A DNA stretch of 61,270 nt from CAZMUQ01 sp964569845 (GCA_964569845.1 CAZMUQ010000004.1:1-61270), one strand, 5' to 3'. Counted from the stretch's first letter, positions 9,544 through 17,984 are shown. Translations and numbers: made by a program. Notes: generated by a model not told the origin, from the letters alone.

Positions 9544-9784
9544 CTTTTCTTCGCCACAACTTTAAAAGAAATGTAAGATAAATTCTTAAGTCAACTTTCT
9601 TATCTTCTGAAACCTCATCTTTAATTCTTTCCTCAATAAACCCTTCAAACCCTTTTAAACTTTCAGTTTTCATTAAACCTTCAATAAGAATCTCTTTAAC
9701 CCATTCCATATTTTGAAGGTATGGTGTGGAATCTGCAAAAGCTTCATATGCAACTTTCCTTAAAAATTCTAGCTCCTTCTCCAT
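9536..9784 (-). CDS. Small hypothetical protein coupled to lhr
   Basis: An 82-aa charged, largely helical protein that I do not recognise. It lies directly upstream of lhr and overlaps its start by 8 bp, a strong sign of translational coupling. It contains no cysteine and no hydrophobic membrane segment; a C-terminal WRRK patch is basic. A helicase partner or a short regulatory protein is possible but unsupported. Confidence 0.6.
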   Translation of the reverse strand: MEKELEFLRKVAYEAFADSTPYLQNMEWVKEILIEGLMKTESLKGFEGFIEERIKDEVSEDKKVDLRIYLTFLLKLWRRKVG

Positions 9785-9973
9785 ACCTACCCTACTAATT
9801 CAATTTATTTTTCCAAGACATTTAAATTACGAGAAAAATTGAAAACCTAACGCTGACAATAGAAAAAGTCTTCTGATATCGTATAAGGTTTAAGCTTAAC
9901 TAACCATATATTTATGCGATTATGGAGAAATTTAAAGTAAAATTCTAGCAATATTAAGGTATGAGGGGTTAAA

Positions 9974-11893
9974 ATGTTTGATTACCTCTTTAAGCCAGGC
10001 AAAATCGGGAAATTAGAGCTTAGAAATAGAATTGTTATGTCTGCAACTCACCTTGGCTATGCAGATAACGGGTTTGTAACTGATAGGCTTGTAGATTTTT
10101 ATGTTGAAAGAGCTAAAGGTGGTACAGGATTAATAATTGTAGGTGGATGCGGGGTTCATCCTTTAGGAATAGTGGCTCCTAATATGATTATGATTTATGA
10201 TGATAAATATGTTAATGGTTTAAGAAGGTTAACAAAAGCTGTTAAAAAATATGATGCAAAAATTGGTCTTCAACTTTTACATGCTGGTAGATATGCATTC
10301 TCATCCGTTATAGGCGGTCAACCAGTTGCACCCTCACCAATACCTTCACGTTTAACAGGTGAAACTCCAAGAGAATTAAGTATTGATGAAATTAAAACAT
10401 TAGAAGCCGAGTTTGCTAAAGCTGCAGAAAGAGCAGTAGAAGCTGAATTTGATTTGGTTGAAATTATGGCTGGAGGAGGCTACCTTATAAGCGAATTCTT
10501 ATCTCCTGTAACAAATAAAAGGGAAGATGAATATGGCGGAAGTTTAGAAAATAGGATGAAATTTCTACTTGAAATTGTTAAACTTATAAGGGAAAAAGTT
10601 GGAAAAAATTTTCCGGTAATTTGCAGGGTTACCCTTGACGAATTTATGCCTGAAGGAAATACCATCGAGGAAGCTAAAATTATCGTTAAAGCTTTAGAGA
10701 AGGAGAGAGTTGATGCTATAGATGCACATGAAGGCTGGCATGAATCTCCAAGACCCTTAATAACATATCATGTTCCAAGGGGAGGATTCATCTATCTAGC
10801 TGAGGAAATTAAGAAAATTTTAAGTATACCTGTAATTGCAGGTACAAGAATAAATACACCTGAACTTGCAGAAAAAATTCTTCATGAAGGAAAAGCTGAT
10901 TTTATCCGTATAGGTAGACCATTAATAGCTGACCCAGAATTTCCTAAAAAGGCGTATGAAGGTAGAATTGAGGATATTAGACCCTGTATAGCTTGTAACC
11001 AAGGTTGTCTTGATATGGTTTTTATGAATAAGGATGTTACATGCCTCATAAATCCTATAGCTGGTAGAGAAGGTGAAGTTAAGATTACTTTGACAAGTCA
11101 ACCTAAAAATGTTTTAGTTATTGGTGGTGGACCTGCTGGGATGGAAGCAGCATTAATAGCTAAACTTAAAGGCCATAAAGTTACCTTACTGGAGAAGAAT
11201 GGGAAATTAGGCGGTCAAATAAATCTTGCATTTAAACCTCCAGGACACGAGGAACTTAAATGCTTAATTGAGTATTTTGAAAACCAGCTTAAGAAGCTTA
11301 ATGTGGATATTAAGCTTAACATTGAAGCTGATATCAATGTTATTGAGAAATTTAATCCTGATATTATTATTGTTGCAACAGGAGCAGAACCAATAACACC
11401 AAGAATAGAGGGGGTAAATAGGGAAAATGTATTTTTTGCTTGGGATGTTTTAGCTGAGAAAGTTGATGTTAAAAGTGATGTAGCTGTTGTTGGTGGTGGA
11501 GGTGTTGGTGTTTGGGTTTCAGAGTTTTTAGCTGAAAGGGGTAAAAAAGTTACTCTTATTGAAATGCTTGAAAGAATAGCCCAAGATGTTGGTATTACAA
11601 CAAGATGGATTGATATAATGTTTCTTAGGAAGCATGGTGTTAAAATTTTAACAAAAGCAAAGGTTACAAAAATTGTGGAAGATGGATTGTATGTTGAAAA
11701 AGATGGTAAAGAGGAATTTGTTAAGGCTGATAGTATAGTTCTCGCTACAGGTTCAAAACCAAATAAAACTTTAGCAGAAAAACTTAAACAAAAATTTAAG
11801 GAAAAAGTATACATGGTTGGAGATTGCGTAGAACCTCGTAAAGCTTTAGAAGCAATCCGTGAAGCTTTTGATGTTACGGTAAAAATACTTTAA
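9974..11893 (+). CDS. OYE-family flavoprotein: 2,4-dienoyl-CoA/2-enoate reductase-like
   Basis: A 639-aa protein with the FadH/enoate-reductase layout. An N-terminal FMN TIM barrel (about 1-335) is followed by a 4Fe-4S motif (CIACNQGCLDM then a further Cys about 11 residues on), an FAD-binding Rossmann motif (VIGGGPAGMEAA near 378) and an NAD(P) motif (VVGGGGVGVWVSE near 515). Such enzymes reduce activated C=C bonds, often of unsaturated acyl-CoA or carboxylates. GAGGGG precedes the ATG. A DUF169 gene follows at 38 bp. The substrate is unknown. Confidence 0.88.
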   Translation: MFDYLFKPGKIGKLELRNRIVMSATHLGYADNGFVTDRLVDFYVERAKGGTGLIIVGGCGVHPLGIVAPNMIMIYDDKYVNGLRRLTKAVKKYDAKIGLQLLHAGRYAFSSVIGGQPVAPSPIPSRLTGETPRELSIDEIKTLEAEFAKAAERAVEAEFDLVEIMAGGGYLISEFLSPVTNKREDEYGGSLENRMKFLLEIVKLIREKVGKNFPVICRVTLDEFMPEGNTIEEAKIIVKALEKERVDAIDAHEGWHESPRPLITYHVPRGGFIYLAEEIKKILSIPVIAGTRINTPELAEKILHEGKADFIRIGRPLIADPEFPKKAYEGRIEDIRPCIACNQGCLDMVFMNKDVTCLINPIAGREGEVKITLTSQPKNVLVIGGGPAGMEAALIAKLKGHKVTLLEKNGKLGGQINLAFKPPGHEELKCLIEYFENQLKKLNVDIKLNIEADINVIEKFNPDIIIVATGAEPITPRIEGVNRENVFFAWDVLAEKVDVKSDVAVVGGGGVGVWVSEFLAERGKKVTLIEMLERIAQDVGITTRWIDIMFLRKHGVKILTKAKVTKIVEDGLYVEKDGKEEFVKADSIVLATGSKPNKTLAEKLKQKFKEKVYMVGDCVEPRKALEAIREAFDVTVKIL

Positions 11894-11931
11894 AGGCATA
11901 AAAGCCTAAATTTAAGGTTTGGTGAGAAAAG

Positions 11932-12738
11932 TTGAGTGAAATTGAAAAAATTAGGGAGTTAGGCTCACGTTTAAGTTTTTACCTTAGACCAAAAACTTTT
12001 CCCTTAGCCATAAAATTTGTTAAAAGTGGAGAATCTATACCAGAAAAAGCTTACAGACCATCAGCCCGCTTTGTTTTTTGTAGAATAATGCTACTTTCAA
12101 GAAGAACCGGCAGGTCATATGTTATTGGCAAGGAGAATATACCATGCTTAGGTGTTGTTATGCTTGGACTTGCAAACTACAGTAAAGATGTTTGGGAAGA
12201 AAGCAAAAAAATGCTCATAAAAGATTTTCTTGTTGGTTGGAGGTTTTATAAGTCTGAAGAAATTGCAGAAAAAGTGATAAACATTGTTGAAGAAGATTCT
12301 CTTCCACCTGGAAGTTTTACGGATGTTATTGTTTCACCTATTGAAAGAACAATTATCAAACCTGATATAGTTGTTGTTTATGGGGATGGAGCCCAAATAA
12401 ATAGGCTTGTTAGCGGTGTTGCTTACGCTGACGAGGAAACACCTTTTATTGAAGCTAAACTTACAAGCCTTGCAGGATGTAGAGCATTATCTAAATGCTA
12501 TAAAACAAGAAAAGCCCAATTTATTTTACCAGGCTATGGTGAAAGATATCAAGGATTTACTGGAGATGATGAGGTTGCTGTAGTTTTTCATATTGAAGCT
12601 TTGCCAAAAATTGTTGAAGGCTTAGAATACACGTTTCGCGGGGGGTTAAGATATCCAACACCTTACATGGTAGAATATAGTTCCCCTGCACCTGAACCTG
12701 AAGAAAAAGCAATTAAGAAGCTTTTAGGCGAATCTTAA
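11932..12738 (+). CDS. DUF169 domain protein
   Basis: A 268-aa protein resembling the DUF169 (COG2043) family: it opens with a helix and the LRPKTFPLAIKF segment, then has ENIPCLGVVMLGLANY and a C-terminal GLRYPTPYM region. Function in this family is not established; members often sit beside redox or corrinoid enzymes. Conserved cysteines (VFCRIM, IPCLG, GCRALSKCY) could bind a cofactor. TTG start behind GGTGAG; probably co-transcribed with the flavoprotein upstream. Confidence 0.75.
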   Translation: MSEIEKIRELGSRLSFYLRPKTFPLAIKFVKSGESIPEKAYRPSARFVFCRIMLLSRRTGRSYVIGKENIPCLGVVMLGLANYSKDVWEESKKMLIKDFLVGWRFYKSEEIAEKVINIVEEDSLPPGSFTDVIVSPIERTIIKPDIVVVYGDGAQINRLVSGVAYADEETPFIEAKLTSLAGCRALSKCYKTRKAQFILPGYGERYQGFTGDDEVAVVFHIEALPKIVEGLEYTFRGGLRYPTPYMVEYSSPAPEPEEKAIKKLLGES

Positions 12739-12758
12739 AAAGTATAGCAAAAAATTCG

Positions 12759-13875
12759 TTATTGAAGCATCCTAATTTTTTCAACCAATTCCTCCTTACC
12801 TTTAAAATATTTCCTTACAGGTTCAAGGATTCTTATTAATGCTTCAGCAACACTATTTTTTAAGTCCAGTGGATGAAGTTTACCATCCATATATACCTTT
12901 TCAAGTTCACTAATACTTGCAAACTCAACTTTACCACCATATTTTTCTTCTCTTTCAACAATCAGCTTCCCTTCCTTAGGAAAAATAATGTATTTTGCAA
13001 TCTCCATAACAGGATTACCAAAAACCTCTCTTGCAGGACAATAAGCAGCCAAAATTTTCTTTTTAATTTCCTCAGGTTTATCATGAATAAATATACAGTT
13101 TTGAGGCTTACTTTTAGACATCTTTGTTCCAATTTGAATGTTTAATGTTTCATCTTCATCATAAACAACTTCTCCATACTTTTCCACGGGACCAGAAAGC
13201 CCAGCTAAAAGGTGAGTATGAATACAAATAGGCTTCTTTCTTTTAAGCTTCTCTGCAACATCTCTTGCAAGCATGTGGGCTTTACGTTGGTCCATCCCTG
13301 CACATGCACAATCAACATCTAACCTAAAAATATCCGTAACCTGCATACAAGGATAAAATAACCATGCTGTTTCAACATCTTTTTGGCTTAAATCTCTACC
13401 CATAATAGGTAGAGACCTAAGAACCCTTGAAATTTTAACTTTTTTTGCAACAGTTAAAACCATATCCCAGTATTCTGGATTTTCCATAAGCTCTGAAGCC
13501 CAAACATATTTAACTTTTCCAGGTGTTAAACCTATGGATGAGAAAGCTTCAATAAAGTATTTTCCACACTCCCTAATAGCATCCATATTTCCATTAAATT
13601 TATCGTTTATCCATGCATGCCAATCAGCAAGAAAAATAGTAAAGTCAAATCCGGCTTCAACCATATCTAAAATCTTATAACCACAAACAAGTCCAGTACC
13701 TATATGCACCACTCTGGGCGGTAAACCATTTAAGGTTTAACCGCTATCCAGAAGGTTCAAAACCCCAGTAAGCCTTAGGCTTAGCTTCACACTCTAGAAG
13801 TCTACGTAACTCCTCCCTAGTTACAACCTCCTCCAAATTTCTTTCTACAAGTCTTAACTTTGCATCAACATCCAC
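12759..13875 (-). CDS. tyrS: Tyrosyl-tRNA synthetase, interrupted by a 34-nt candidate intron
   Basis: Archaeal TyrRS split over two reading frames. Exon 1 (13875-13746) starts at GTG behind GGAGGTG and encodes 43 residues ending in GFEPSG. The frame then meets a TAG. Removing 13745-13712 joins it to exon 2 (13711-12759), which continues VHIGTGL, has the class I KMSKS loop and ends in the usual HPLDLKN...ILEP C-terminus. The spliced product would be 360 aa with PSG-L-VHIG, the expected HIGH-like motif spacing. It charges tRNA-Tyr. It is the only TyrRS in the window and should be essential, so simple decay is unlikely. Alternatives are a sequencing error or programmed recoding. Confidence 0.88.
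13712..13745 (-). other. Candidate bulge-helix-bulge (archaeal) mRNA intron in tyrS
   Basis: In the sense RNA the 5' exon CTGG (13751-13748) pairs with CCAG (13717-13714) as a 4-bp central helix. The 3-nt bulge ATA (13747-13745) follows on the 5' side, and AGT (13713-13711) follows on the 3' side. Archaeal splicing endonuclease cuts after the second bulge base, giving AT|A and AG|T, which are the ends of a 34-nt segment whose loss restores the frame. The inner stem is GCGG/CCGC plus TAAACC/GGTTTA with a 6-nt loop. The outer helix is weak (ACC/GGT), so this is a relaxed BHB. Confidence 0.72.
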
Positions 13876-14025
13876 CTTAAAGCACCTCCTCAACCTACAA
13901 CTTAAATATGTAGAGTACAAAGATACCAATTAACCTTTTACCCCTAAACGCTGCCACTCTTAAGCCTTCTAACATCAAGTTTAGATAGGAAATATTGTAC
14001 ATTAAACATTTAGCAAGAAAGGGGT

Positions 14026-14108
14026 AAATGCCTGGTATGAGAGAGCTTAGCTGAGGTGAGCATAAAGCTCAACAATGAGGCTAAGTGTTAGTTATCCAGG
14101 CGACATCC
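14026..14108 (+). ncRNA. H/ACA-type pseudouridine guide sRNA with kink-turn
   Basis: A single hairpin followed by a box. The lower stem GCCTGG (14030-14035) pairs with CCAGGC (14096-14101), with ACA at 14103-14105. The upper stem is GCTTAGC (14045-14051) with GCTAAGT (14080-14086). Between them lie two 9-nt pocket strands (14036-14044 and 14087-14095). Sixteen nt separate the upper stem from ACA, the known archaeal spacing. The apical part forms a kink-turn: 3-nt bulge 14074-14076 beside tandem G-A pairs (53/78, 54/77), an L7Ae site. The pocket predicts a target like AUAACUAAC-U-N-UCUCUCAUA, or a shorter match within it; I could not confirm an rRNA site. Confidence 0.7.
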
Positions 14109-14117
14109 CCCTTGAAA

Positions 14118-14152
14118 CCCTATTTAACCTTCCATCCTCAACAAAAATAGGG
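14118..14152. repeat. Short inverted repeat in the tyrS-tatD intergenic region
   Basis: CCCTATTT (14118-14125) and AAATAGGG (14145-14152) form an 8-bp stem around a 19-nt loop, downstream of the H/ACA RNA and about 70 bp before tatD. It could end the guide RNA or be an untranslated-region structure. Apart from this and the guide RNA I see nothing in the 13876-14223 gap except a TATA-like AAATATTG near 13990 that fits a promoter for the guide RNA. Confidence 0.3.
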
Positions 14153-14223
14153 AATAGTTTAACAGTTAGATTTAAAATCAAGTTTAGAGTTAACTGAAGT
14201 ATAACCTCTATTCAAGCGGAAAA

Positions 14224-14988
14224 ATGATCGACATTCATTGTCATCTTACATTTGAAGACTACGATAAGGATAGGGATGATGTTATTAGGGATGCTAAAAA
14301 AGTCTTAAAAGCTGTTATTATAAGCGGGGTTGAACCTAAAGATGCTGAAAAAGCTTTAAACTTAAAATCTAAATATCCAGATTTTATATATGTAAGTTTA
14401 GGCCTTCACCCTATACATGTTTCAGAATTGTCAGATAGTCAAATAGATGAGTATATCAACTTCGTCAGGAGAAATAGGGAAAAAATTGTAGGTATAGGTG
14501 AAATCGGGTTAGACTACCATTGGGTTAAGAATCAGCATGAGATTATAAGAACAAAAAATGTTTTTGAAAAGTTTTTAAATTTAGCTGAAGATTTAAACCT
14601 ACCAGTTATTCTTCATTTTAGAAATGCATTAGAAGAGGGTTTTAGAATTATCTTAGACAATAAGGTTAAAAAAGCTGTTTTCCACTGTTTTACAGGTAAA
14701 CGTAAACTTGCACACGAGATAGTTGAAAAGGGATACTATATTTCAGTGGCACCAAACATCTTTGGAAGTAAGGATATAAAAAAAGCTGTTAAAGATATAC
14801 CCCTAGAAAAAATTTTAACTGAAACTGATTCACCTTTCCTTGCTCCAGGTGGTGGAAGAAACATTCCTCAGAATGTTAAGTTTGTTATCGAAAAAATTGC
14901 TGAAATAAAAAGGATAGATTCTTCAGAAGTTGAGAGAAATACTACTAAAAATGCTATAGAAATTTTTGATCTTAACATAAACCTTTAA
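14224..14988 (+). CDS. TatD-family metal-dependent hydrolase (DNase)
   Basis: A 254-aa amidohydrolase-fold protein. Metal ligands are visible in order: MIDIHCHL (HxH) at the N-terminus, GEIGLD near 93 (Glu), LHFRNA near 127 (His), VFHCFTG near 152 (His) and TETDSPFLAPGG near 200 (Asp). TatD proteins are Mg-dependent 3'-5' exonucleases or AP endonucleases in the cytosol. Length is normal. It is followed at 16 bp by secE, perhaps co-transcribed. Confidence 0.88.
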   Translation: MIDIHCHLTFEDYDKDRDDVIRDAKKVLKAVIISGVEPKDAEKALNLKSKYPDFIYVSLGLHPIHVSELSDSQIDEYINFVRRNREKIVGIGEIGLDYHWVKNQHEIIRTKNVFEKFLNLAEDLNLPVILHFRNALEEGFRIILDNKVKKAVFHCFTGKRKLAHEIVEKGYYISVAPNIFGSKDIKKAVKDIPLEKILTETDSPFLAPGGGRNIPQNVKFVIEKIAEIKRIDSSEVERNTTKNAIEIFDLNINL

Positions 14989-15004
14989 AGGTACATCTTA
15001 AATT

Positions 15005-15205
15005 ATGGTTTCAGGTTGGGAGAATAAATTGTCAAGGTTTAAATCATGGTTCTTGTCAAGTATCAGGGTTCTTAGATCCGCAACTAAACCTGGAAAATCA
15101 GAGTTTTTCCTACTACTACGTATATGTTTTTTAGGTATTGTTGTAATAGGGATTTTAGGCTTCATCATTAGACTTATTTCATCAATAATAGGGTTAATTG
15201 GATGA
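15005..15205 (+). CDS. secE: Preprotein translocase subunit SecE (Sec61 gamma)
   Basis: A 66-aa protein with an amphipathic N-terminal helix (KSWFLSSIRVLRSATKPGKSEF) and one C-terminal membrane span (about residues 40-62), the standard SecE/Sec61-gamma plan: tail-anchored, clamping SecY. It lies 6 bp upstream of spt5, followed by rpl11, a gene order conserved in archaea. A TTG at 15029 is a possible alternative start, but family length fits the ATG. Confidence 0.88.
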   Translation: MVSGWENKLSRFKSWFLSSIRVLRSATKPGKSEFFLLLRICFLGIVVIGILGFIIRLISSIIGLIG

Positions 15206-15211
15206 TAAAAA

Positions 15212-15766
15212 ATGAGCGAAAAAGAAACAAAAACAGAAGAAGAAAAAGTTGGAGAAGCTGAAAAAGCTACAGTAGAAGCTGCTGAAGAGATTCAAGCTAA
15301 GAAAAGCCAAATTTACGTAGTTAAAACAACAGGTGGACAGGAAAATAATGTTGCAAACCTTATGTATGTTAGAGCTTCATCACAAAAACTTCCAATCTAT
15401 GCTATATTAACAATGGAGAGAATGAAGGGATACATCTTTGTTGAAGCTGCTGGACCACATTTTGTAGATGAAGCTACCTCCGGAATAAAGCATGTTAAGC
15501 AAAGACTTCCAGGGATAGTTAATATCTCGGATATTAAGAAATTTTTAGTTGTTAAACCAACTATTGAAGAGCTTAACCTTGAAGATATTGTTGAAGTTAT
15601 AAGTGGACCATTTAAAGGTATGAGAGCAAAAGTTACAAGAATTGATAAACCTAAAAACGAAGTTACCCTTGAACTTTTAGAAGCAACAATAACCTTCCCA
15701 ATAACAATACGTGCAGACCATGTAAGACTTATAAGTAAAGGTGGAGGTGAAAAAAAGGTTGGGTGA
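15212..15766 (+). CDS. spt5: Transcription elongation factor Spt5 (NusG-like)
   Basis: A 184-aa archaeal Spt5. The NGN domain (about 33-118) begins IYVVKTTGGQE and includes MKGYIFVEA; a KOW domain (about 120-180) contains VEVISGPFKGMRAKVTRID. It binds the RNA polymerase clamp with Spt4 and supports elongation. Unusually, about 30 Lys/Glu-rich residues precede the NGN domain. It lies between secE and rpl11; the rpl11 start overlaps its stop by 8 bp. Confidence 0.93.
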   Translation: MSEKETKTEEEKVGEAEKATVEAAEEIQAKKSQIYVVKTTGGQENNVANLMYVRASSQKLPIYAILTMERMKGYIFVEAAGPHFVDEATSGIKHVKQRLPGIVNISDIKKFLVVKPTIEELNLEDIVEVISGPFKGMRAKVTRIDKPKNEVTLELLEATITFPITIRADHVRLISKGGGEKKVG

Positions 15767-16247
15767 AAAAAAGGTTGTTGAAGCTTTAGTTAGTGGTGGA
15801 AAAGCAACAGCAGGACCACCATTAGGGCCAGCATTAGGACCTTTAGGTGTAAATGTTATTGCCATTGTTAATAGGATTAACGAGTTAACAAAAGATTTTG
15901 CAGGTGTTAAAGTTCCGGTAAAAGTTATAGTTGATATTGATACAAAAGAATTTGAAGTTGAAGTTGGAACACCTCCAACAGTTGCCTTAATTGTTAAGGA
16001 ACTTGGAGTAGAAAAAGGTTCAGGAAACCCTAGAGATGAAAAAATTGGAAATCTAACTATCGAACAAATAAAAAGAATAGCTAAAATTAGGATGAGTAAA
16101 AGTTATGCTAAAAGCTTAAAGGCTGCTGTTAAAGAAGTTGCCGGAACATGTGTAAGTATGGGAGTAACTGTTGATGGTAAAAACCCAAAGGAATTCCAAA
16201 AAGATGTTGATAAAGGCATTTATGATGATGTTCTTAAAGAAGACTAA
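15759..16247 (+). CDS. rpl11: 50S ribosomal protein L11
   Basis: A 162-aa L11 with the diagnostic AGPPLGPALGPLGVNV loop near the N-terminus and the C-terminal RNA-binding domain (IAKIRMSKSY...EVAGTCVSMGVTVDG). It binds 23S rRNA in the GTPase-associated centre. The TTG at 15759 is preferred over GTG 15741 because GGAGGTGA (15742-15749) would be its ribosome-binding site, and this gives the usual N-terminus. It overlaps spt5 by 8 bp. L1, L10 and L12, which often follow, are absent here. Confidence 0.93.
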   Translation: MGEKKVVEALVSGGKATAGPPLGPALGPLGVNVIAIVNRINELTKDFAGVKVPVKVIVDIDTKEFEVEVGTPPTVALIVKELGVEKGSGNPRDEKIGNLTIEQIKRIAKIRMSKSYAKSLKAAVKEVAGTCVSMGVTVDGKNPKEFQKDVDKGIYDDVLKED

Positions 16248-16372
16248 TTTTCCCTGCAAAGTTTAAAGTTATCTCTAATTTTATCTTCTTGTTTATAGGT
16301 GAGGACTTAAATATAGCTTAAACCCTATACCCTTAATAGTCTAACACTAACCTAAGCTTAAAGGGTTAATAG

Positions 16373-16990
16373 ATGTTTTTAGGCTTCCTTTTCCGTAAAA
16401 AAGAAAAGGAAAAAGAAGAAAAAGAAAATCCTCAAATACCTAAAACAATAGTTTTACCTGAAAGTATAAAAGTTGAAAAAAGTCTTACACGTGATGAGTT
16501 TGAAAAAATTAAAAATGAGCTTAGAATTTTAAATGTTGAAAGAGAAGTTTTAAGTGAAAGTTTAACACGTATTTATGAAGCTGCTGCTGAAGGAAGAATA
16601 ACAGAAGAGGAAAAAGAAAAACTTTTAGCAAAATATAGAAGCCAAATTTCAAAGCTTAATGATACCATTGAACATAACCAGAGAATTGTAAGTCTTTATG
16701 AGCTTGAAGAAACACGCATAGAGCTTGTCAAAATGTTTACAGAAAAATTTATGGAGATTAACAACAAGATTGAGGAGATTAGAAAGAAGCTAGGTTTGGT
16801 ACCTAAAGAATTTATCGAGCAGAAGCTTACACCTAAACCAGTAACCACAGCAACCAAGGAAGCTAAACCAGCAATTCAAGCTGAGAAACCTCAGCCAAAA
16901 AGGAGTAAAGCTGATGAAGAATTAGAAAGATTAAAAGAGGAGTTACAAAGGGAGCTTGAAAAACTTGAGCAAATAGAGCTTGAAGGTTAA
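16373..16990 (+). CDS. Charged coiled-coil protein, unknown function
   Basis: A 205-aa hydrophilic protein rich in Lys and Glu, predicted to be mostly coiled coil (about 45-135 and 175-205) with a low-complexity Pro/Lys/Ala linker between. A short hydrophobic MFLGFLF start could be a membrane contact. I do not recognise a family. It lies 125 bp after rpl11; a TATA-like TTAAATATAG near 16308 suggests its own promoter. rpiA begins at its 3' end, so the two may be co-transcribed. Confidence 0.6.
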   Translation: MFLGFLFRKKEKEKEEKENPQIPKTIVLPESIKVEKSLTRDEFEKIKNELRILNVEREVLSESLTRIYEAAAEGRITEEEKEKLLAKYRSQISKLNDTIEHNQRIVSLYELEETRIELVKMFTEKFMEINNKIEEIRKKLGLVPKEFIEQKLTPKPVTTATKEAKPAIQAEKPQPKRSKADEELERLKEELQRELEKLEQIELEG

Positions 16991-16994
16991 CCTC

Positions 16995-17699
16995 ATGAGA
17001 AGCCTTTCTAATTGGCGTGAAGATGCAAAAAAAAGAGTCGCAGAAGCTGCTATAAGAAATGTTAAAGATGGTTGGGTTATTGGTTTAGGTAGTGGTACAA
17101 CCGTTGAATATGCTGTCTCCGCCTTAGGGAAAAGAGTTAGAGAAGAAGGGTTAAAAGTTTATATAGTTCCATCATCCTACCAAATTTTCTACAAAGCTTT
17201 AGAGGAAAAACTTCCTATCGTAACTTTAGACGAATATCCATGCTTAGAGTTAACAATAGATGGTGCTGATGAGGTTGACAAAAATTTAAACCTTGTTAAA
17301 GGAGGCGGCGGAGCATTAACAAGAGAAAAAATTATTGGTTATGCATCCAAGAGATACGTTATTATTGTGGATGAAACAAAACTTGTTGATAATCTTGGAT
17401 TTAAAAACCCAATCCCTGTTGAAGTTTTACCATTTGCTCTTCCAATTGTTCTTAAAGAACTTAAAAAAAGTTTTAATGTTAAGGTTAGAGAGGGGGAAGG
17501 TAAAGTTGGCCCTACGGTAACTGATAATGGAAACTTTATCGTTGATATTTACTGCGGAATTGTTAAAAATCCTGAAGCTTTTAATTCTAAGTTGAAAAGT
17601 ATACCTGGAATTATTGAAACAGGCTTATTTTTAAATATGGCAAATCTTGTTTATGTTGGAAGAAAAGATGGTAAGATTGATATTTTATCTAAAAGCTAG
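16995..17699 (+). CDS. rpiA: Ribose-5-phosphate isomerase A
   Basis: About 234 aa with all RpiA signatures: GWVIGLGSGTTVEYA (phosphate loop) near 25, LTIDGADEVD near 80 with the catalytic Asp pair, and KGGGGALTREKI near 94. It interconverts ribose 5-phosphate and ribulose 5-phosphate in the cytosol. The ATG at 16995 is preferred; a TTG at 16980 would overlap the previous gene and lacks a clear ribosome-binding site. Confidence 0.92.
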   Translation: MRSLSNWREDAKKRVAEAAIRNVKDGWVIGLGSGTTVEYAVSALGKRVREEGLKVYIVPSSYQIFYKALEEKLPIVTLDEYPCLELTIDGADEVDKNLNLVKGGGGALTREKIIGYASKRYVIIVDETKLVDNLGFKNPIPVEVLPFALPIVLKELKKSFNVKVREGEGKVGPTVTDNGNFIVDIYCGIVKNPEAFNSKLKSIPGIIETGLFLNMANLVYVGRKDGKIDILSKS

Positions 17700-17789
17700 C
17701 TTTAGGTAGGTTTAACAAAAAACTTTATCTATACTTTAAGTTTTAGACTTCATGTAAAAGCAAAAAAATGTTTGTGGGTGTGGCAGGAA

Positions 17790-17984
17790 ATGGTTAAGGT
17801 TGAAGTTGACCATGAAAAGTGTAATGGTGATGCTATCTGCGTAGAAGTTTGTCCTGTTGGAGTATTCGAGATGCAGGAAAAAGAAGGAAAAAAAGTTTCA
17901 GTTGTAGTAAACAATGACGCCTGCATTGTTTGCCGTGCATGCGAAGTTCAATGTCCAACTCAAGCAATAACCGTTACAGAGTAA
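17790..17984 (+). CDS. 2[4Fe-4S] ferredoxin with an Asp in place of one cluster cysteine
   Basis: A 64-aa ferredoxin. Cluster I reads C11-NG-D14-AI-C17-VEV-C21-P, with Asp14 where a Cys is usual, as in Pyrococcus furiosus ferredoxin (D14). Cluster II has the complete CIVCRACEVQCP motif. It probably carries electrons for oxidoreductases such as ferredoxin-linked dehydrogenases. The ATG at 17790 sits behind GGTGTGG; the in-frame TTG at 17772 lies upstream of that site. It stands alone, convergent with trxB. Confidence 0.88.
   Translation: MVKVEVDHEKCNGDAICVEVCPVGVFEMQEKEGKKVSVVVNNDACIVCRACEVQCPTQAITVTE

Noticed and set aside
9785..9973. C/D box guide RNA (two CTGA boxes near 9853 and 9875)
   Set aside because: No RUGAUGA box C at a suitable distance, so the boxes are probably chance.
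11215..11814. 199-aa minus-strand open frame inside the flavoprotein gene
   Set aside because: Antisense shadow of a well-supported gene; low-complexity Ser/Thr/Leu composition and no domain.
13712..13746. T4 gene 60-like translational bypass in tyrS (GGA codon followed by TAG)
   Set aside because: The take-off context matches (GGA-UAG inside a hairpin), but no matching landing codon stands in the right frame before VHIG. The splice fold explains the ends exactly.
12759..13929. Two separate genes for the tyrS halves
   Set aside because: Each half lacks an essential part, the junction falls inside the active-site motif, and the downstream half has no ribosome-binding site at its first start codon.
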